DNA from: Podocnemis expansa
Lineage: Eukaryota; Chordata; Testudines; Podocnemididae
Direction of reading: 5' to 3'
Assembly (NCBI GenBank): GCA_007922195.1
Contig: ML681971.1
Span: forward strand, 2,617,259 to 2,681,258
Length of the DNA: 64,000 nt
The notes beneath the pieces are model-generated. The model searched no databases, was not told the origin of the DNA, and saw only the letters and a list, made by a program, of their open reading frames with translations. This document shows positions 32,480-44,481 of the stretch, one piece after another (within the stretch, counting starts at the first letter, position 1; every line of letters begins with the position of its first letter). The translations under genes were made by a program, and so were the position numbers.

Positions 32480-33660
32480 GGTCTAGTGTGTCTAGCATGG
32501 AGGGCAGGGGATGCTGTGCAGAGCTGGGGGGGGGAGATGCGTAAAGCCTGGGCCAATCATGTAAGCATGTATGTGATCTGAACATTCAGCCATGGAACTG
32601 AATATCCTGCTAAGTGCCATTGTTGGAGACCTGGGCTTGTACTGATCCATGGCAAACAGCAGTTATGTTTTCAACTATCCAGTACTAGAAATGGAGCTCT
32701 GCCAAATCCTGCAGTCAGTCATGGCCTACACTTCGAAGAAATTAGGATCCAGTTGATGTGGACCTGAATTTGGTGGATTCCTATCTTCCACATGCAAAAA
32801 AAAAAATGACTTTCAGTTTTCTTTAATATCTTCTCAGGCTGTAATAGCAATAATGACCTCCCAGTCAGATGTTTCCAGACATTTAATGACCAGCTATGAT
32901 AAGCTTTCTTTGCTTCGCCTCACGTCCTCCAACTGGTCATAAACTGCCAGGAAATGTCTGACCCCAAAATCATTACTGGTGAGTGCAGAAACTCTAACGT
33001 TACCTGGAGTTTGGCAAGGAAAAGGCTTTTTGCATCATTCCTTTTACTGCCTGAATCTGGACTAACTGGATTCACAAACACATATTTATACAGGCCACAA
33101 ATGTCATTATGCTGTCCAATTATAATCCCAATTTAAAAAAAAAGAATTGAAGTGTGGTTTGAATAAGCAAGATATTAAATGAGCGGGTTTTGCCTGAGTA
33201 AATATTTTCCATTTTGAAGCCTAATCTATTCACTTAATAATCTAAAGCACAGTTTTATTAATTCTTTTTTTTTCTTTTTGGTTTGCAGAAAAAAATGTCT
33301 GTTCCATTAGGAACTGTCACTGGCTTAAAAGGATTTTACTCCCCATTTTATGGTTTGACTCAAAGAAAATTTATTCTTGCAATAGGTTTAACAATTCTTA
33401 GCTAAAGTCGTCTTCCCTGCTGTAATAAAAAAAGCTTTGGCTTTTGTTACACTTGCACATTCTTGGCTGCCAACAATGATTAATCTTTCCCCTCTTCAAG
33501 ATCATCTCATTAGTTGGGTTTGACTTAGGAGCGCCTATTCCCTCAAGAGCTTTAGTCAGCTGTCTCTCTAGGCTCTGCCAGTGCACTGCAGGGGTGACCT
33601 GTGTGTCATGCCTTCTTTCCAGGAAGCCTTGGCACCTTAATACCAGTTTGTGGCACCCCC
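32480..33660. other. No recognisable feature
   Basis: AT-rich in its second half, with A and T runs at about 32797 and 33265; no motif recognised. Confidence 0.5.
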
Positions 33661-34133
33661 TCCCTTTGCTAATTTGGAAGCAAAGGCACTTTTATTCTTG
33701 AATAAGAGCACCCAGATATGGAATTATTCAGGCACTTATTCTGGAATAGCTGTACTTGAAAAGCTATTCTGGATTATCTCTGGCTATGGCTACTCGAGGG
33801 GCTTAAGTCAACTTAAAGCCCCTTAAGTTGACTTAAGCAAAGCCCAGGCTACGTCTGGAATTAATTAAGTCAATTTAAGTATTTGCTTAAATCAGCTTAA
33901 TAAATCTTACTTGTTAAATCAACTTAAGCCAATGTAACCTGGCATTAGGCTTAAGTCAACTTAATTGGCCTCCTGGCCACCTGGAAACCTTCCTGGCAAG
34001 CAGAAAGTGCCTGCCCTGCCCAATTCTAGAGTGGGATAAAGCCCAGCCCACCTTGCTCCACACCCAGAGCTAGTAGGACTCTGGCTGTATAGCAGAGAAC
34101 AGAGCCAGGTAGGCCCCATGCTAGACCCACCAG

Positions 34134-34507
34134 GAGATCATAGATCTACTGGCTGTATGGGGGGATGAGGCCATACACTCCTAGCTCCAGGAAAGCTAGA
34201 GGAACTGGAAGGTGTATAGGTCCATGTTGGAGGCCCTAGCAGGGAGGGACCACACCCACATGACCCAGCAGGTATGGGTGAAGATCAAAGACCTCTACCA
34301 GGCCTACCACAGGGCCTGGGAGACCATGCAGTGCTTGGGGGCAGTGACACCACCTGCCCCTATTACAGCCAGCTGTACTCCTTCCTGGGCCAGGAGGCCA
34401 TTGACAGTCAGTTAGTTGGCACCATTGATGCTACTGAGCCCCCACCACCAGGATGATGACCAGGAGGAGGGCTTGGCAGATGAGGATGTAGTACTGAGTT
34501 GGGGGAG
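34134..34507 (+). pseudogene. Harbinger Myb/SANT-like protein, first exon
   Basis: The frame reads EIIDLLAVWGDEAIHS, stop, then RNWKVYRSMLEALAGRDH and WVKIKDLYQAYHRAW. This is the trihelix Myb/SANT-like DNA-binding fold used by Harbinger accessory proteins and by related host MSANTD-type genes. Stops occur at 34182-34184 and 34197-34199. A frameshift near 34350 puts the next block (CPYYSQLYSFLGQEAI) in another frame. A splice-donor-like AG/GTGAGC lies at 34506-34512. The copy is dead. It might derive from a host gene of the same family rather than from a transposon. Confidence 0.65.
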
Positions 34508-35124
34508 GTGAGCATCCCAGCACAGGGCACTGCATGGTTGCTGGGCAGTGCCACCCTGGGGCTCATCCCTGGGACCCAGGAGGAGGCTACCCCACCCTGG
34601 ATGAGGGGATGTCATGCCAGGCTCCTGCTGCACATGCCAGTATGTGCTTCCCTCCTAGTAGGCATAGTGGGGCAGGCAGGTGGGACAAGGAATGTGGTGG
34701 AAAGGGCCTGGGGATAGGCAGAGTCCTGTGGGGGGGTGGGGTGGCAGAGGCACTCCCATGGGGGCACACGGGCAGGGGGCCATATGGTGGGGGGAACCCA
34801 GAGCTGGGCAGGGTGGGGGCCTGGCAGGACATGGGGTGGGAGCACTGTTGGTGTGACAGGCAAGGCCAGACAGCATGCGCCTGACACCATTGGTACATGG
34901 CCTCTGGAAAAACCCCAGGGGCAGGGTTGCCTGGGGCTCACCACCCTGGGCACTGCCCACACCCTGTGCAGCAGAGCACAGTGGCATACACTAAGGGGTC
35001 CATATCCCAAAGGACAGTGGGAGTGGGAAGCAGGGGGATGGGCACAGGACAGCAGCTGCTGTCAGCCTGCACTCCACACTAGCTGATGGGGGTGAAACTC
35101 TTGTTCTTTGCTTTTCTCCTGCAG

Positions 35125-35510
35125 CCCCTGTGCCCATGACACTGGCCACTCCCAGGATGCGCTCAGCCCCAACCCAGAGGAGAAGGGGGTATAGGTCCAT
35201 GGAGGAGATCCTGGAAGACCACCTCCAGCTCGCAGATGATGCCGAGGCAAATCTCCAAGCATGGTGGGAGCGGAAGAGGGAGGAGGAGCATGCCCATTGC
35301 AAGGTAGAGCAGGCCCAGATGGACTGCCTGCTCGACCTCATGGAGTGGCAGATTCATGCCCTGGAGTGCCAGTGCCATGCCCTGGAATTCCTGGCATGGA
35401 GCCAGGGCTCTCGTTGGGCTGAGGATCCCCCTGCTCAGGACCCCAGCAGCAGCCCTCCCTGTTGGACTCAGAGCGGCTGGCTGCAGAATTCTGGCCAGCA
35501 GGAAGGTTAG
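35125..35510 (+). pseudogene. Harbinger Myb/SANT-like protein, second exon
   Basis: A polypyrimidine tract (CTTTGCTTTTCTCCTGCAG) ends at 35124, a convincing acceptor. The following frame is open to a stop at 35508-35510. It reads SMEEILEDHLQLADDAEANL then ERKREEEHAHCKVEQAQMDC, a charged helical C-terminal region typical of these Myb-like proteins, where it often mediates dimerisation. The 617-bp intervening stretch is GC-rich and behaves like an intron. Confidence 0.55.
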
Positions 35511-35544
35511 GCCAGTCATTATGGAAAAAGGAAGGTTAGGGAGT

Positions 35545-35650
35545 GGAGCAGAGAATGCAAGTGGCCCAGTGGTTACACTGAGAAGCTGTACTCTGGAGGA
35601 CTTGGATTCCAGCTTTTGTGCTGGGACAGCTGCCCTCTGTGATGGTGAGA
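35545..35650 (+). repeat. Possible tRNA-derived SINE
   Basis: GTGGCCCAGTGGTTACAC looks like an A box and CTTGGATTCCAGC, about 40 bp later, resembles a B box; GGGACAGCTGCCCTCTGTGA follows. No second copy was found in the window. Confidence 0.35.
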
Positions 35651-35754
35651 TGTGTCCTGGTGCTGGTTTTAGCACCACTCCAATCCACAAAATGCCCCTG
35701 AACTCTGTGAGCATATAAAGTACCTAAGCTTTCAGGATGAAAGCTCCCTTTGGG

Positions 35755-36011
35755 TAGAGTTACCAGACCTCAGGAAAAGGAAGACATGTCCTCCCTCTGG
35801 CAGGCATTTTAAAAATACATGATTTTTGTCCCCCTTTTTATTAGGGGTTAAAGTATTCTGGGGCATTCCAGCATACCCTATTTTTAGGGAGAAATGTTTG
35901 AGAGCCTCCTAAAAACAGAAGACAATTACATTAACACCACATCTTCTCCATGTGTCCTCCTTTTTGTACTTCCCTGTCCTCCTTTCCAAGCTTTGGTATC
36001 TGGTAACCCTA
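35755..36011. mobile_element. hAT element (TAGGGTTACCAGAT family)
   Basis: The ends TAGAGTTACCAGA and TCTGGTAACCCTA are flanked by a perfect 8-bp duplication CCTTTGGG (35747-35754 and 36012-36019). The internal sequence is inverted relative to the 30911 copy. Confidence 0.92.
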
Positions 36012-36019
36012 CCTTTGGG

Positions 36020-36900
36020 ACTGTTTTCCTCCCCCTGGGCAGGTGTGTGGCTGGGCTGCCTCCCTTTAGTTCAGGTGCCTGTTTCCTGCTGAAGTGCCAA
36101 CATTATTTGGAGAGCAGGTGTTCCAGCAGTGCTCCCATCCCAGCCTGGTCTGCCCCAGGAAGCGGGGTTGGTGCATGGTGCAGCCTCCAGGGCCATGGGC
36201 CCTGGAAGGCTGCACTGTGTGCCAGCCAGCCCCAGCCCCCACCCCCAGAATGGAGAGCAGTGAACATGCACTGGCCCACCCTACTACCAGGGGCTGACCA
36301 GGTGGACCAGCTGGCTCAGGGGCAGGATAGGAATGCAGAGCCTAGCCTCTGGTCCCAGGCCTCCACCTTCCAGCACCCCCAAATCCCCACAATGTCCCCC
36401 CCAAGCTCTGCCAGCACTGTGTGGGATGAGGAGTTGGCATGGGGCAGGGTGGATCTCACAGGGCCCCTAAGGGCTGAAGCCCAAGGTCCCCCCTTAGGCT
36501 GGGCCCAGGACTTCATACCCAATATCCACTGTGTGGATCATTAAGTTATTTCTGCAGTTCTTTGGCTGCCTGAAAGATAGGCTCCTTGATGCTCAGCATT
36601 GCAAAGCAGAAATCCCTTCAGGTATGCTCCCTTTAGTATCTCTGTGCCTTGGTCCCCAGTCAGTCAAACTGGGATAACAGAGCTACCCTGTGTCAGTTGT
36701 ATGGCACAGCACTGAGATAGTAAAGCCAGGGCCAATCACAGCATGTCCAGATCCCTCTTAGGGGTATGGGGGCCCAGACTACCTCTTTAGGGAGAACAAA
36801 CCCACCTGCAAGTATTTCACTGCCTTGGGTGCTAATTAGAAGCTAGCTGCTCAACTCAATGAACACCTGGGCCAGGAAAAGCTACCACCAGAGGAACCCT
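36020..36900. other. No recognisable gene
   Basis: Open frames up to about 216 codons run through GC-rich, Pro/Ala-coding DNA without any family motif; I do not call a gene. Confidence 0.45.
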
Positions 36901-36904
36901 AAGA

Positions 36905-37043
36905 GAACAAACAGGGAGTCTGGTGGTACTCCTAAAGACTACCAAATTGTAATAAATAGGCTTGTTAGTCTTTAAAAGTGCCACAGGACTCCTGTTTGTT
37001 TTGCTGAATTAGCTTTACACTGCTACCCCTTTGGAATTTATCA
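36905..37043. repeat. Penelope-like element end, hairpin copy
   Basis: A left arm (ACAAACAGGGAGTCTGGTGG, then AAAGACTACCAAATT) is followed by its inverted right arm (TTGTTAGTCTTTAAAAGTGC, CACAGGACTCCTGTTTGTTT). The right arm continues into a decayed form of the 35-bp extension and CTACCCCTTTGGAATT. Confidence 0.75.
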
Positions 37044-37202
37044 CCATCTAAGAAAACAGCCCTGTTGGAGTTGGATCTCCTTCAATAACTAGATAGCCAG
37101 CCTAGGGACTTGGTATCAACCTGAAGTGGCATAAGACACCAGGACCTGGAAAGAGAAAGCACTGGATGGAGCATGTTGGTGAGAGGCACCTGAAGGCAGG
37201 AT

Positions 37203-37330
37203 AAGCAAGCAGTCCTGTGGCCCTTAAAGATTAATGAATTTATTTATAAATAAATTTGTTAATCTTTAAGGGCCACAGGACTCCTAGCTTGTTTTGCAGA
37301 ACTAGACTAACGTGGTGGCCAGCTTGGAAT
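37203..37330. repeat. Penelope-like element end, hairpin copy
   Basis: The arm CAGTCCTGTGGCCCTTAAAG and ATTAATGAATTTATTTAT is followed immediately by its reverse complement; the right arm then reads GAACTAGACTAACGTGGTGG. The loop is almost absent (centre near 37244). Confidence 0.8.
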
Positions 37331-37662
37331 GTGGCACAAGGAAGGCAGGATGTGGCCCAGGGAAAGAGTAGTGTGTCTGAGGGCCCAGGGAAGGCCCCTT
37401 GCTGAACCCCGGGGGAAGAGGGAGGGCCTGGGTTTTCTACAGCCCCCAAAGGAAGGAGTTGGCAAAATGCCTGAGATAATACAAAATAAGGATGGTCAAA
37501 GCTAAGGTAGGGTTGAAGTTCTGGAGCAGAATGACTGGCTTTCTGTTGCGTCAGACTCCCTACTATCGTGGCATGAGTGAGGACTAGAAGTGACTTGGCT
37601 GTAAGGGTGAGTCATGAGAGGGGGCAAATCACTGCTGGCTTGGATGGGCTGTGGATAGGAAG

Positions 37663-38486
37663 CAGAGCCATAAGTAGGCCAGGGGAATGGGGCAAAGCCC
37701 CAGGTGGGGAATTTTAGAGGGTGAAGGGGGTGGATCCAGCTTCCCACAGCAGCTGGGGATGGATCCGGATCTGTTCCCACCTGACATGGTGAGTCAGATC
37801 CGTCCCTGAGCCCCCTAAAATTCCATCACTGCTGCCAGCAGCAATCTGGATCTGCCCCCCTGCCTCGGCTTGCCGGTAGCAGCGGAAGCTTTCCAGCTTG
37901 TTCGGTGGCAGCTGGGAACGGATCCAGATTCCCCTGGCCTGCCAGCGGCAGTGAAAAGCTTCTGCCACAGCTGTCAGGATCTGGATCCATCCCCAGCTGC
38001 CACCAGACAAGCGGGGAAGCTTCCACTGCCACTGGCAAGCTGAGGCAGGGGGGATCCAGATTGCTGCTGGTGGTGGAAGCTTCCCTGCTTGCCTAGCAGT
38101 GGCTGGGGACAGATCAATATCCCAGCAGCCTGCTGGCAGTGGCAGAAGCTTTTTCACTGCTGCTGGCAGGCTGGGGGAATCCGGATCCGTTCCCAGCTGC
38201 TGCAGGATTAGCTGGAAAGCTTCTGCTGCCACTGGCAAGCTGAGGTGGGGGGGAGGGCATCCTGATTGCTGTGGGCGGTGGTGGTGATGGAGTTTTAGGG
38301 GGCTCGGCGGACAGATCTGGCTCCCCATGGCAGCTGGAAACAGATCTGGATCCATCCCCAACTACTGTGGGAAGCTGGATCCATCCCCTCTGCCCTCTAA
38401 AATCTCCCACTAGGATTGGGGCCGGGGGGAGAGGGGTGCTTCTGGGGTCCTTGCTCCAGGTCCAGAAACTACTAGTTATGGGTCTG
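37663..38486. mobile_element. Foldback hAT element with about 350-bp inverted arms
   Basis: The ends CAGAGCCATAAGTAG and CTAGTTATGGGTCTG are flanked by ATAGGAAG and ACAAGAAG (6 of 8). Nearly the whole 824 bp is one inverted repeat centred near 38057. For example, GTGGATCCAGCTTCCCACAG at 37730 pairs with CTGTGGGAAGCTGGATCCAT at 38365, and GCAGCTGGGAACGGATCCAG at 37907 pairs with the segment around 38190-38206. It belongs to the CAGRGCYRTAACTA family. Confidence 0.82.
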
Positions 38487-38494
38487 ACAAGAAG

Positions 38495-40380
38495 TCCCAG
38501 AGTTGAAGATAGGGCTGCACCATGCCCAGCAAAAAAGGAGGTGCATTGGGAGTGTGATCCTTTTGACCTCAGCTAGACAGCTTATCAAGCTTTACAGCAC
38601 ACAGTTTTGTAGTGCAGGCAAACATCTGTGATGTGAAACCTTGTCTAATAAAACTTGCATTTTAATTCATGGCTAGTTCTGGTAAACAAGTGCAGCCCTT
38701 GAATGACATTTGTAGACTTAAAAAAACAAATGTGGGATTTGGAAGGGAACTGAAGTACTCCACCTGCTTCCCAAGAGAGCTTTTGCATTGTAAAGACATG
38801 CACTTTTTACAATCACTTTGATTCACATTAGAAGTGAAGTAGTTAGCTGTGAATTTGCTGCTTTCAACCTCTGACTTCACATGTGTCTCCTTGCAACCTG
38901 AAAGATTGTAAAACCTCTGAACACTTTGCATAAAGAGATCATTTCAACCATGTCTGAAAAGCAGCCACCTCTAGGAGGGAAAATGTTTAGCAGCAACACA
39001 CAACAGTGGGTAAGAGGGGAGGCAAACAGCTCCTCCCAGCTCAATGTAGAATAGATGTACGATACCTGAGCTAGAAGCTGTTTGATTTCAGAAAGGGTTT
39101 GTTAGTAAGCACAAGAAGTCAGAGCCATTGTTTTGCCTCTCATCCAAGGCCTGCTCCATGTGCTGATTATAGTTGTGTGCCATAGGAGCTGCTTAACACT
39201 GCCTAGCTCCAACTGAAGGCAAAGACTGACTGTGTTCAGGACCCTTTAAGAGTAAGGCTAAGTGTCAGGCTGATCCAAGCCAGTTTTATGAGCAGCCCTA
39301 AAACAACAAACAAATTTGAGCAGAAAGGGATGGCATCCAGATATTTTGGAAAAGAAACATGTCAGGTTTCTAAGGGCTTGTAATAAATCATGAATTCATT
39401 CCCACAAGAAACCCCTTGGGTGCCTAGCCTGCTGCCAGGAGCTGGATTTCTGCTCCTGGATTGCAAAGCTGAGATAAGCACCTCCCAGTAGCCTGGACTT
39501 AGCTGCTGGCCTTGCTCTCAGAAAGAGGCAGTGCTTAGTGCACACCACTGGGGTCAGCACCCACTATTTGCTAATTTTGGCAGGACCCTGTATTGTGTGC
39601 TGGCTTTGTAGCATTGCAAGCCAAGATAGCATTCCCCCTGTATGCTGCAATATGGACCCTGGGTGCCTAAAGCACTTTGTGGATTACAGTATTGTTCCGT
39701 TGACTCTCCCAGATGCCTACCAGCTAAGTGCCATGATGCTCTGTGTTGCAACACCTAGATCCATTTCTGGGTCGCTGCATGGTTGTCCATGAGACGGTGC
39801 ACTCTGATAAGCAACATGCAGTGTGTGCTGGTGTCACAGGGTGGTTGGCATCTTGAAATTTAAGCAGCTCTAATGTGTCATGATAGGTGCTTTGAATTGT
39901 AATGACTGGGCAGCACCTGGAACTGTGGAAAGCTGGCTTGTCAGTAAGGAAGGGGGAAATGCTGCCATAGGAACCGACTTGTGAAAGTCTCTAGGAATAA
40001 AACCATGGGTGGCAGCGCTTGGTTAAAAGACCCCAGATGGGTCATGTGGGCAGGGAGTGTGCAAGCCAAAAGGGCAACTTTCCTGGGAGCTGTAGCCCAG
40101 GAGGAGCTGAGGACTTGTCTGGAATTTTTACCTGTGTTTGGAAAACAAAACTGCCTGGATAGAGACTGGGTGTGGTAGCAGGTCCTTCATGAACTGGGGA
40201 CAAACAAGTATCTTTCATGGAAGAGGTAAATATAGTAATGTAGCATGGATTCACCCACACTGCATCGCTGCATTGTCTCTCAAATCTCTGAGAATTCTTG
40301 AATGTGAGTGGTGCCTTAATACCCATTGAGCTAGGAAAGAGGGAGTCAGGACAAATGTTGAGTGGAAACGTGTTCTGTCC
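38495..40380. other. No recognisable feature
   Basis: No motif recognised on either strand. Confidence 0.5.
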
Positions 40381-40397
40381 ATGTCCATGCTAGTCAT

Positions 40398-40703
40398 CTA
40401 ACCCATACACATCCCACCCTTCATCCAGCCATCCCTCCCTATTACTCCACCATCTCTGGGTGCCACCCATTTCTTAAGAGGTGACTGTGTTTCTTTTTCT
40501 CTGTCATTCCTTTCTGCTTTTGTTTTTCTCATGAATGAATCAATGAGAACACTCCTGAGGGAAAGGTAGGGCTCCAAATATTTCTTATAGTTGGCTTTGA
40601 ATGCGGCAAGATCAATGGCCATTCTGATTTCCTTCAGCAACGAGTTCCATATTCTTGGTCTGGTTTCCAGGGAAGCTCTGTCCCTGTGGCCACAAGCCTC
40701 CAC
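40398..40703 (-). mobile_element. Possible LINE ORF2 C-terminal fragment
   Basis: The minus strand encodes RPRIWNSLLKEIRMAIDLAA followed by FKANYKKYL. The W-N-S-L...E-I-R...F-K pattern resembles the C-terminal end of L2-like or related LINE ORF2 proteins. It is about 100 codons long and no tail was recognised, so this is tentative. Confidence 0.35.
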
Positions 40704-40710
40704 CTGCTCG

Positions 40711-42489
40711 TCAACAGTGTCATTTTGTCAGAAGAATACAGCTGTCATAGGAGGTCCTGATAGCTAGGACCACTTCCCAGCTACCTACTCTAGGGATTAA
40801 CAGAAGCAGCCATGCTGTCAGTCTATCACTGTTCTCTAGCATGGAAGTGACCAGTTAGTTCTGAAAACTCCTCTACTCGCTTTCCTGGTACATGCACTTT
40901 CTGAATGCGTGTCAGCTTTAGTCCTGGGCAACAATTGGGAAGAACATGGCCCCATCTGCTTCTCCTCCATCATTCCTCATCAGCTAAATAAACAATTTAC
41001 AAAGGATTTATACACAGTACGGTTTGTTTAGAAGATCATCTGTGTGTCAGCCTAACGATGCCTAATCCTGCAGGGCAGCAGAAACTCCAAACTGATGCCT
41101 GTATGTTTGTGGCTCACTGGTCAGAGGAGGCAAAGGGTGCAGTGAGAAACATCTGGGACCCAGCAGCTTGTCAAAGGATTTCAAATCACTTTGGCTCACT
41201 GAGCTTAGGGAGCCATGGTAGATGGGGGAGGCAGTACATGTGGTTAGCGTGTGCTCAATGGAAGTTTGTAAGAGAGGAAGGAATTGTGTACACTGATAAA
41301 TTAGCTGGGAGCCAAATGGATTTGGAGGATCACACCAGGGTTACACGCACATACCACGGTAGAATAGGAGCTTCTCTGTGGATGTGAAGGGGGAAGTTGG
41401 CTTATAACGCTAAGTCCTTTGCTGGACATGGCTACATAGGAGAATAGAACAAATGTGAATGGACAGTTAACAACTAGGCTACATGGGAGCAACAAAGAGA
41501 GGTACAAGAATCTCCTAACGTCTGGGGTACACTGGAGAAAAGCAATGTGTACTTGGGCGTTATTGAAACTTGTGCTGAGTCTCTCTAGGATGAGGGATGG
41601 CTAATGGCTCTTCATCCACGAAGATTATGTTTCTAAAATGCCCATTGCACGTGCAATTCATTCACAGCTACTAATTCAGTAACCCACGAGCTAATTTTTC
41701 TGCTAATTTTCCACATCCTGTCATGCATCTGTGTCAAGTTGGTGTTGAATGCCAACAAATCAGAATAACTTTCCACCCTTCTGCATTTGTATAAATGAGG
41801 CTGTGATCACATGACAATGAAGAATAAGATTTATAAGGTCATTCTTTTCAATGAAGGGTACCTGCAGAGGCAGTGACATCCCAGGTGGCAGAGTGCCCTG
41901 TTCAGCACGGCAATCAGGATGCACACTCAACAGAAACACCCTCAAAGGCACTTTGGGATGGCTTTTACTGAGTATGAATATGGCTAAGGAGGGTTACAGC
42001 CTCCTGTCCTGATGTCAGCTGTGGATGAAGGGGGATTTCCCAACATAGTACTTAAGAAATCAGCGTAGCGTGTTCACTGGTTCACCCAAGCAGCCTCTGA
42101 AGAGGGATTTAGGCTGTGCACATCAGCAAATCTGTGATCTCTTTTGTTTGTGCTTTACAAAAGAGCATCAAGGTGGCAGATCCCTCTGGGCAATAAAATG
42201 TGTGCTCCCACCCTTTTTTCCTAACAGAGCTCTAGCATCAGTGCTTTGCACAGTGGAGCAGCAGTCAGAGAGCAAACTTCAAACCTTCTAAAAGATTGTG
42301 AAACCAACAGGGGTCAATTTAAGGGTCAGGGCGTGGTCAACAAACTTCCTTTATGGGGCCCAATGGTCACATCATTTTGACCTTTTTTTAAACACAACAA
42401 GTTTTAAAACCAAACCAGAAATATTGTCTCACCCAGACAGTGATGGTTAGTATATTTGCAGTCATCATTGCAACCTTGCTCTATGGAGA
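40711..42489. other. No recognisable feature
   Basis: No motif or repeat recognised. Confidence 0.5.
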
Positions 42490-43705
42490 TGCTATTCCTT
42501 GGCAAATTGTTCTGTGGTGTGGGCCTGCTTCAGCAATGCTGTCTTCTCTTTCTCACCTGCAAGGAGAACAAGGTCACTCACCCATGGCCGTGATAGTCTT
42601 GAATGCATGTAGTTTTTGATATGTCTTAACAGGCTTGTGGTGTGTTCAGCACTAACCACTCCAGCGGCTGGGATGGCAAACAGATGATACAACATTTCCA
42701 TTTCTGATAAAACATCATGAAGAGGCCCTCACCTTTGAAATTCGAGTTGGTCTGGACTCCAAGAGACAATACCTCTGTGTCTCTTTTGTAAAAGAATAAA
42801 TTTTGGAAGAACTAATCTCAAACTGAACCTAAAAAAAATACAAGTATTTCCCCCTATTAACATGAAATAAAATGGCCATTTGAGCAACATGACTAATATC
42901 TCTTGTTACATCTGTGATGACAATAAAATATGCATATGGGCATCTACTGACTGCAGTTCCTGGTTTCTGATGCTAAAAGAGTCAAAATTCATAAGTAATT
43001 GACTTGCTCAAGTACTTGATCTTTTTGGTATCACTGAGCTGTTGGGCAAAAGTTGGATGATGTGCATCGTTAGTTACTTGCCAGACAAGTGCATACCACG
43101 TTGTTTACTCTCCAGCATTTCATGCTGGCTGGGAAAAGGGAGACCAAAACTAGCTAAAGGGTTGACTGTCTCAAGCAATATTTTTATTACTTCCGCTGCC
43201 TAATATTTTCAGATGGTTGTTTATCAAACCATGGATTGATGCTGTGACCCTTTGAACAGTAGAGCTGCTGCATGTTTTTTGCTCTTCCATGAATAGCATA
43301 TTTTTTCCAACCATTGAAACTTACTATAAAACCTTTAAGCTCAATGGGGGAATTTCCAAACAATCAACAAATGTGACAGCGTGCGTAATCAGAAAAATAA
43401 CCATATGCTAGCCACTTGACCTGCAAATCTTCGTGTAGTGCATTTTTCATTCTGTAAATGAAAATGCAAAATGGGAGTTTGTAAGTAGGGAGAGGGGCCT
43501 GTCCATTTGGCATATCACTTTCAGTAGGCTGGAAAGGGCCAATTTTTATAAACATACACAGTTGCTCTGGTGATAAAATGGAGTCTTGAAAGCAAATGTT
43601 ATCAGATAGGAACTTCATATCTATGTTAGAAGGAAGACTCCCTTGATCTGCTTCATTGTTGAGCTTATAATCTACAGCACCTTTGGCTTTGCTCATTTCA
43701 AGTTC
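42490..43705 (-). pseudogene. Fossil hAT-superfamily transposase (TTF zinc-finger type)
   Basis: Three blocks occur in protein order on the minus strand. First (43696-43364, 110 codons): KIGPFQPTESDMPNG, then a W-L-A-Y-G and ARCHIC block, followed after a stop by GFIVSFNGWKKY and H residues, matching a TTF-type zinc finger. Second, around 42880-42940: YFIVITDVTRDISHVAQMAI, like the first catalytic Asp block of DUF4371-type transposases. Third (42701-42492, 69 codons): LYHLFAIPAAGVVSAEHTTS, then a K-N-Y-M block, like the C-terminal dimerisation region. Only about 180 bp separate the second and third blocks, far too little, so there is a large internal deletion. It could also come from a ZMYM-like host gene. 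Confidence 0.6.
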
Positions 43706-43750
43706 ATCACAAGGTCTTTTGAGTGTTCTTGGTTATAAGATCATCTATAG

Positions 43751-44473
43751 CAGGGGTGGCCAAACTTATGGAACTCAAGAGCCACACAAGCTGATTATTA
43801 AACCTTTGAAAGTTGCACTGAGGCATATAGCCATATACTTTTACCTACTCCAAAAGTATTAAGTTTAAAATCCATTGCATGCTTTAATTTTATAATAAAA
43901 AGAGAGCAAATATTGATCCTACTAATGTCAGATTCTAATAATTACTTAAAGTTACCATGAAAATGAGGCCTATACAGTAAATGATCTATTTTCTTCTTCA
44001 TATTTTCATTTCTTATTATTTAACATATTTAGAAGAACTTGTAAAACACAATTTTACTTTAACAACTAGTAAACTGCATTAGGGCCTCTGAGAAAATCTA
44101 AACATGCCATGCTTCTCCCCGCTGTCCCTGACCATGCCATGCTTCACCCCCATGTCCCCCACCAGGCCACTGCTTCTCCTTCCTGTCCTAGATCATGCCA
44201 CTGCTTCTCCCTGCCATCCCTGACCCCCTCCCTTACCCTCAAGCCCTGACACTGAGCTGAGCATCCAATATGGCTGCTTTAGCAGCTAAGAATAGGCTGG
44301 GGCTTCCCCCCCAAGCATGCTCTGAGCTTGCTCAGAGTGGGAGATTTAAACCTTCTGGGCTGGGACTACTTTCCTCTCTTTGACCCATGTATAAGCTGAG
44401 TTCATCTGAGAGCCACATTTTTTTTCATTCAAGAGCTACCTGCGGCTCCTGAGCCACAGTTTGGCCACACGTG
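43751..44473. mobile_element. hAT element (CAGGGGTGGCCAAACT ends)
   Basis: The ends CAGGGGTGGCCAAACT and AGTTTGGCCACACGTG are flanked by a perfect 8-bp duplication ATCTATAG (43743-43750 and 44474-44481). The 723-bp interior lacks coding sequence. A 187-bp relative is at 17674-17860. It starts about 45 bp from the N-terminal end of the transposase fossil, but the perfect duplication shows an independent insertion. Confidence 0.93.
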
Positions 44474-44481
44474 ATCTATAG

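Larger units (their letters stand above)
33780..35520 (+). mobile_element. Decayed Harbinger-like element with Myb-like gene
   Basis: The left side has GGCTATGGCTACTCGAGGGG followed by dense palindromes (TTAAGTCAACTTAA, 33807-33960), as in other MITE-like ends here. It is followed by a gene resembling the Myb/trihelix protein that accompanies Harbinger transposase. I found no matching right end and no transposase ORF, so it is either truncated or non-autonomous. Confidence 0.5.

Noticed and set aside
35894..36544. 216-codon open frame on the plus strand
   Set aside because: It begins inside a hAT element and shows no recognisable domain.
43706..43760. hAT at 43751 as the terminal repeat of the adjacent fossil transposase
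   Set aside because: The short element has both of its own ends and a perfect 8-bp duplication, so it is a separate insertion.
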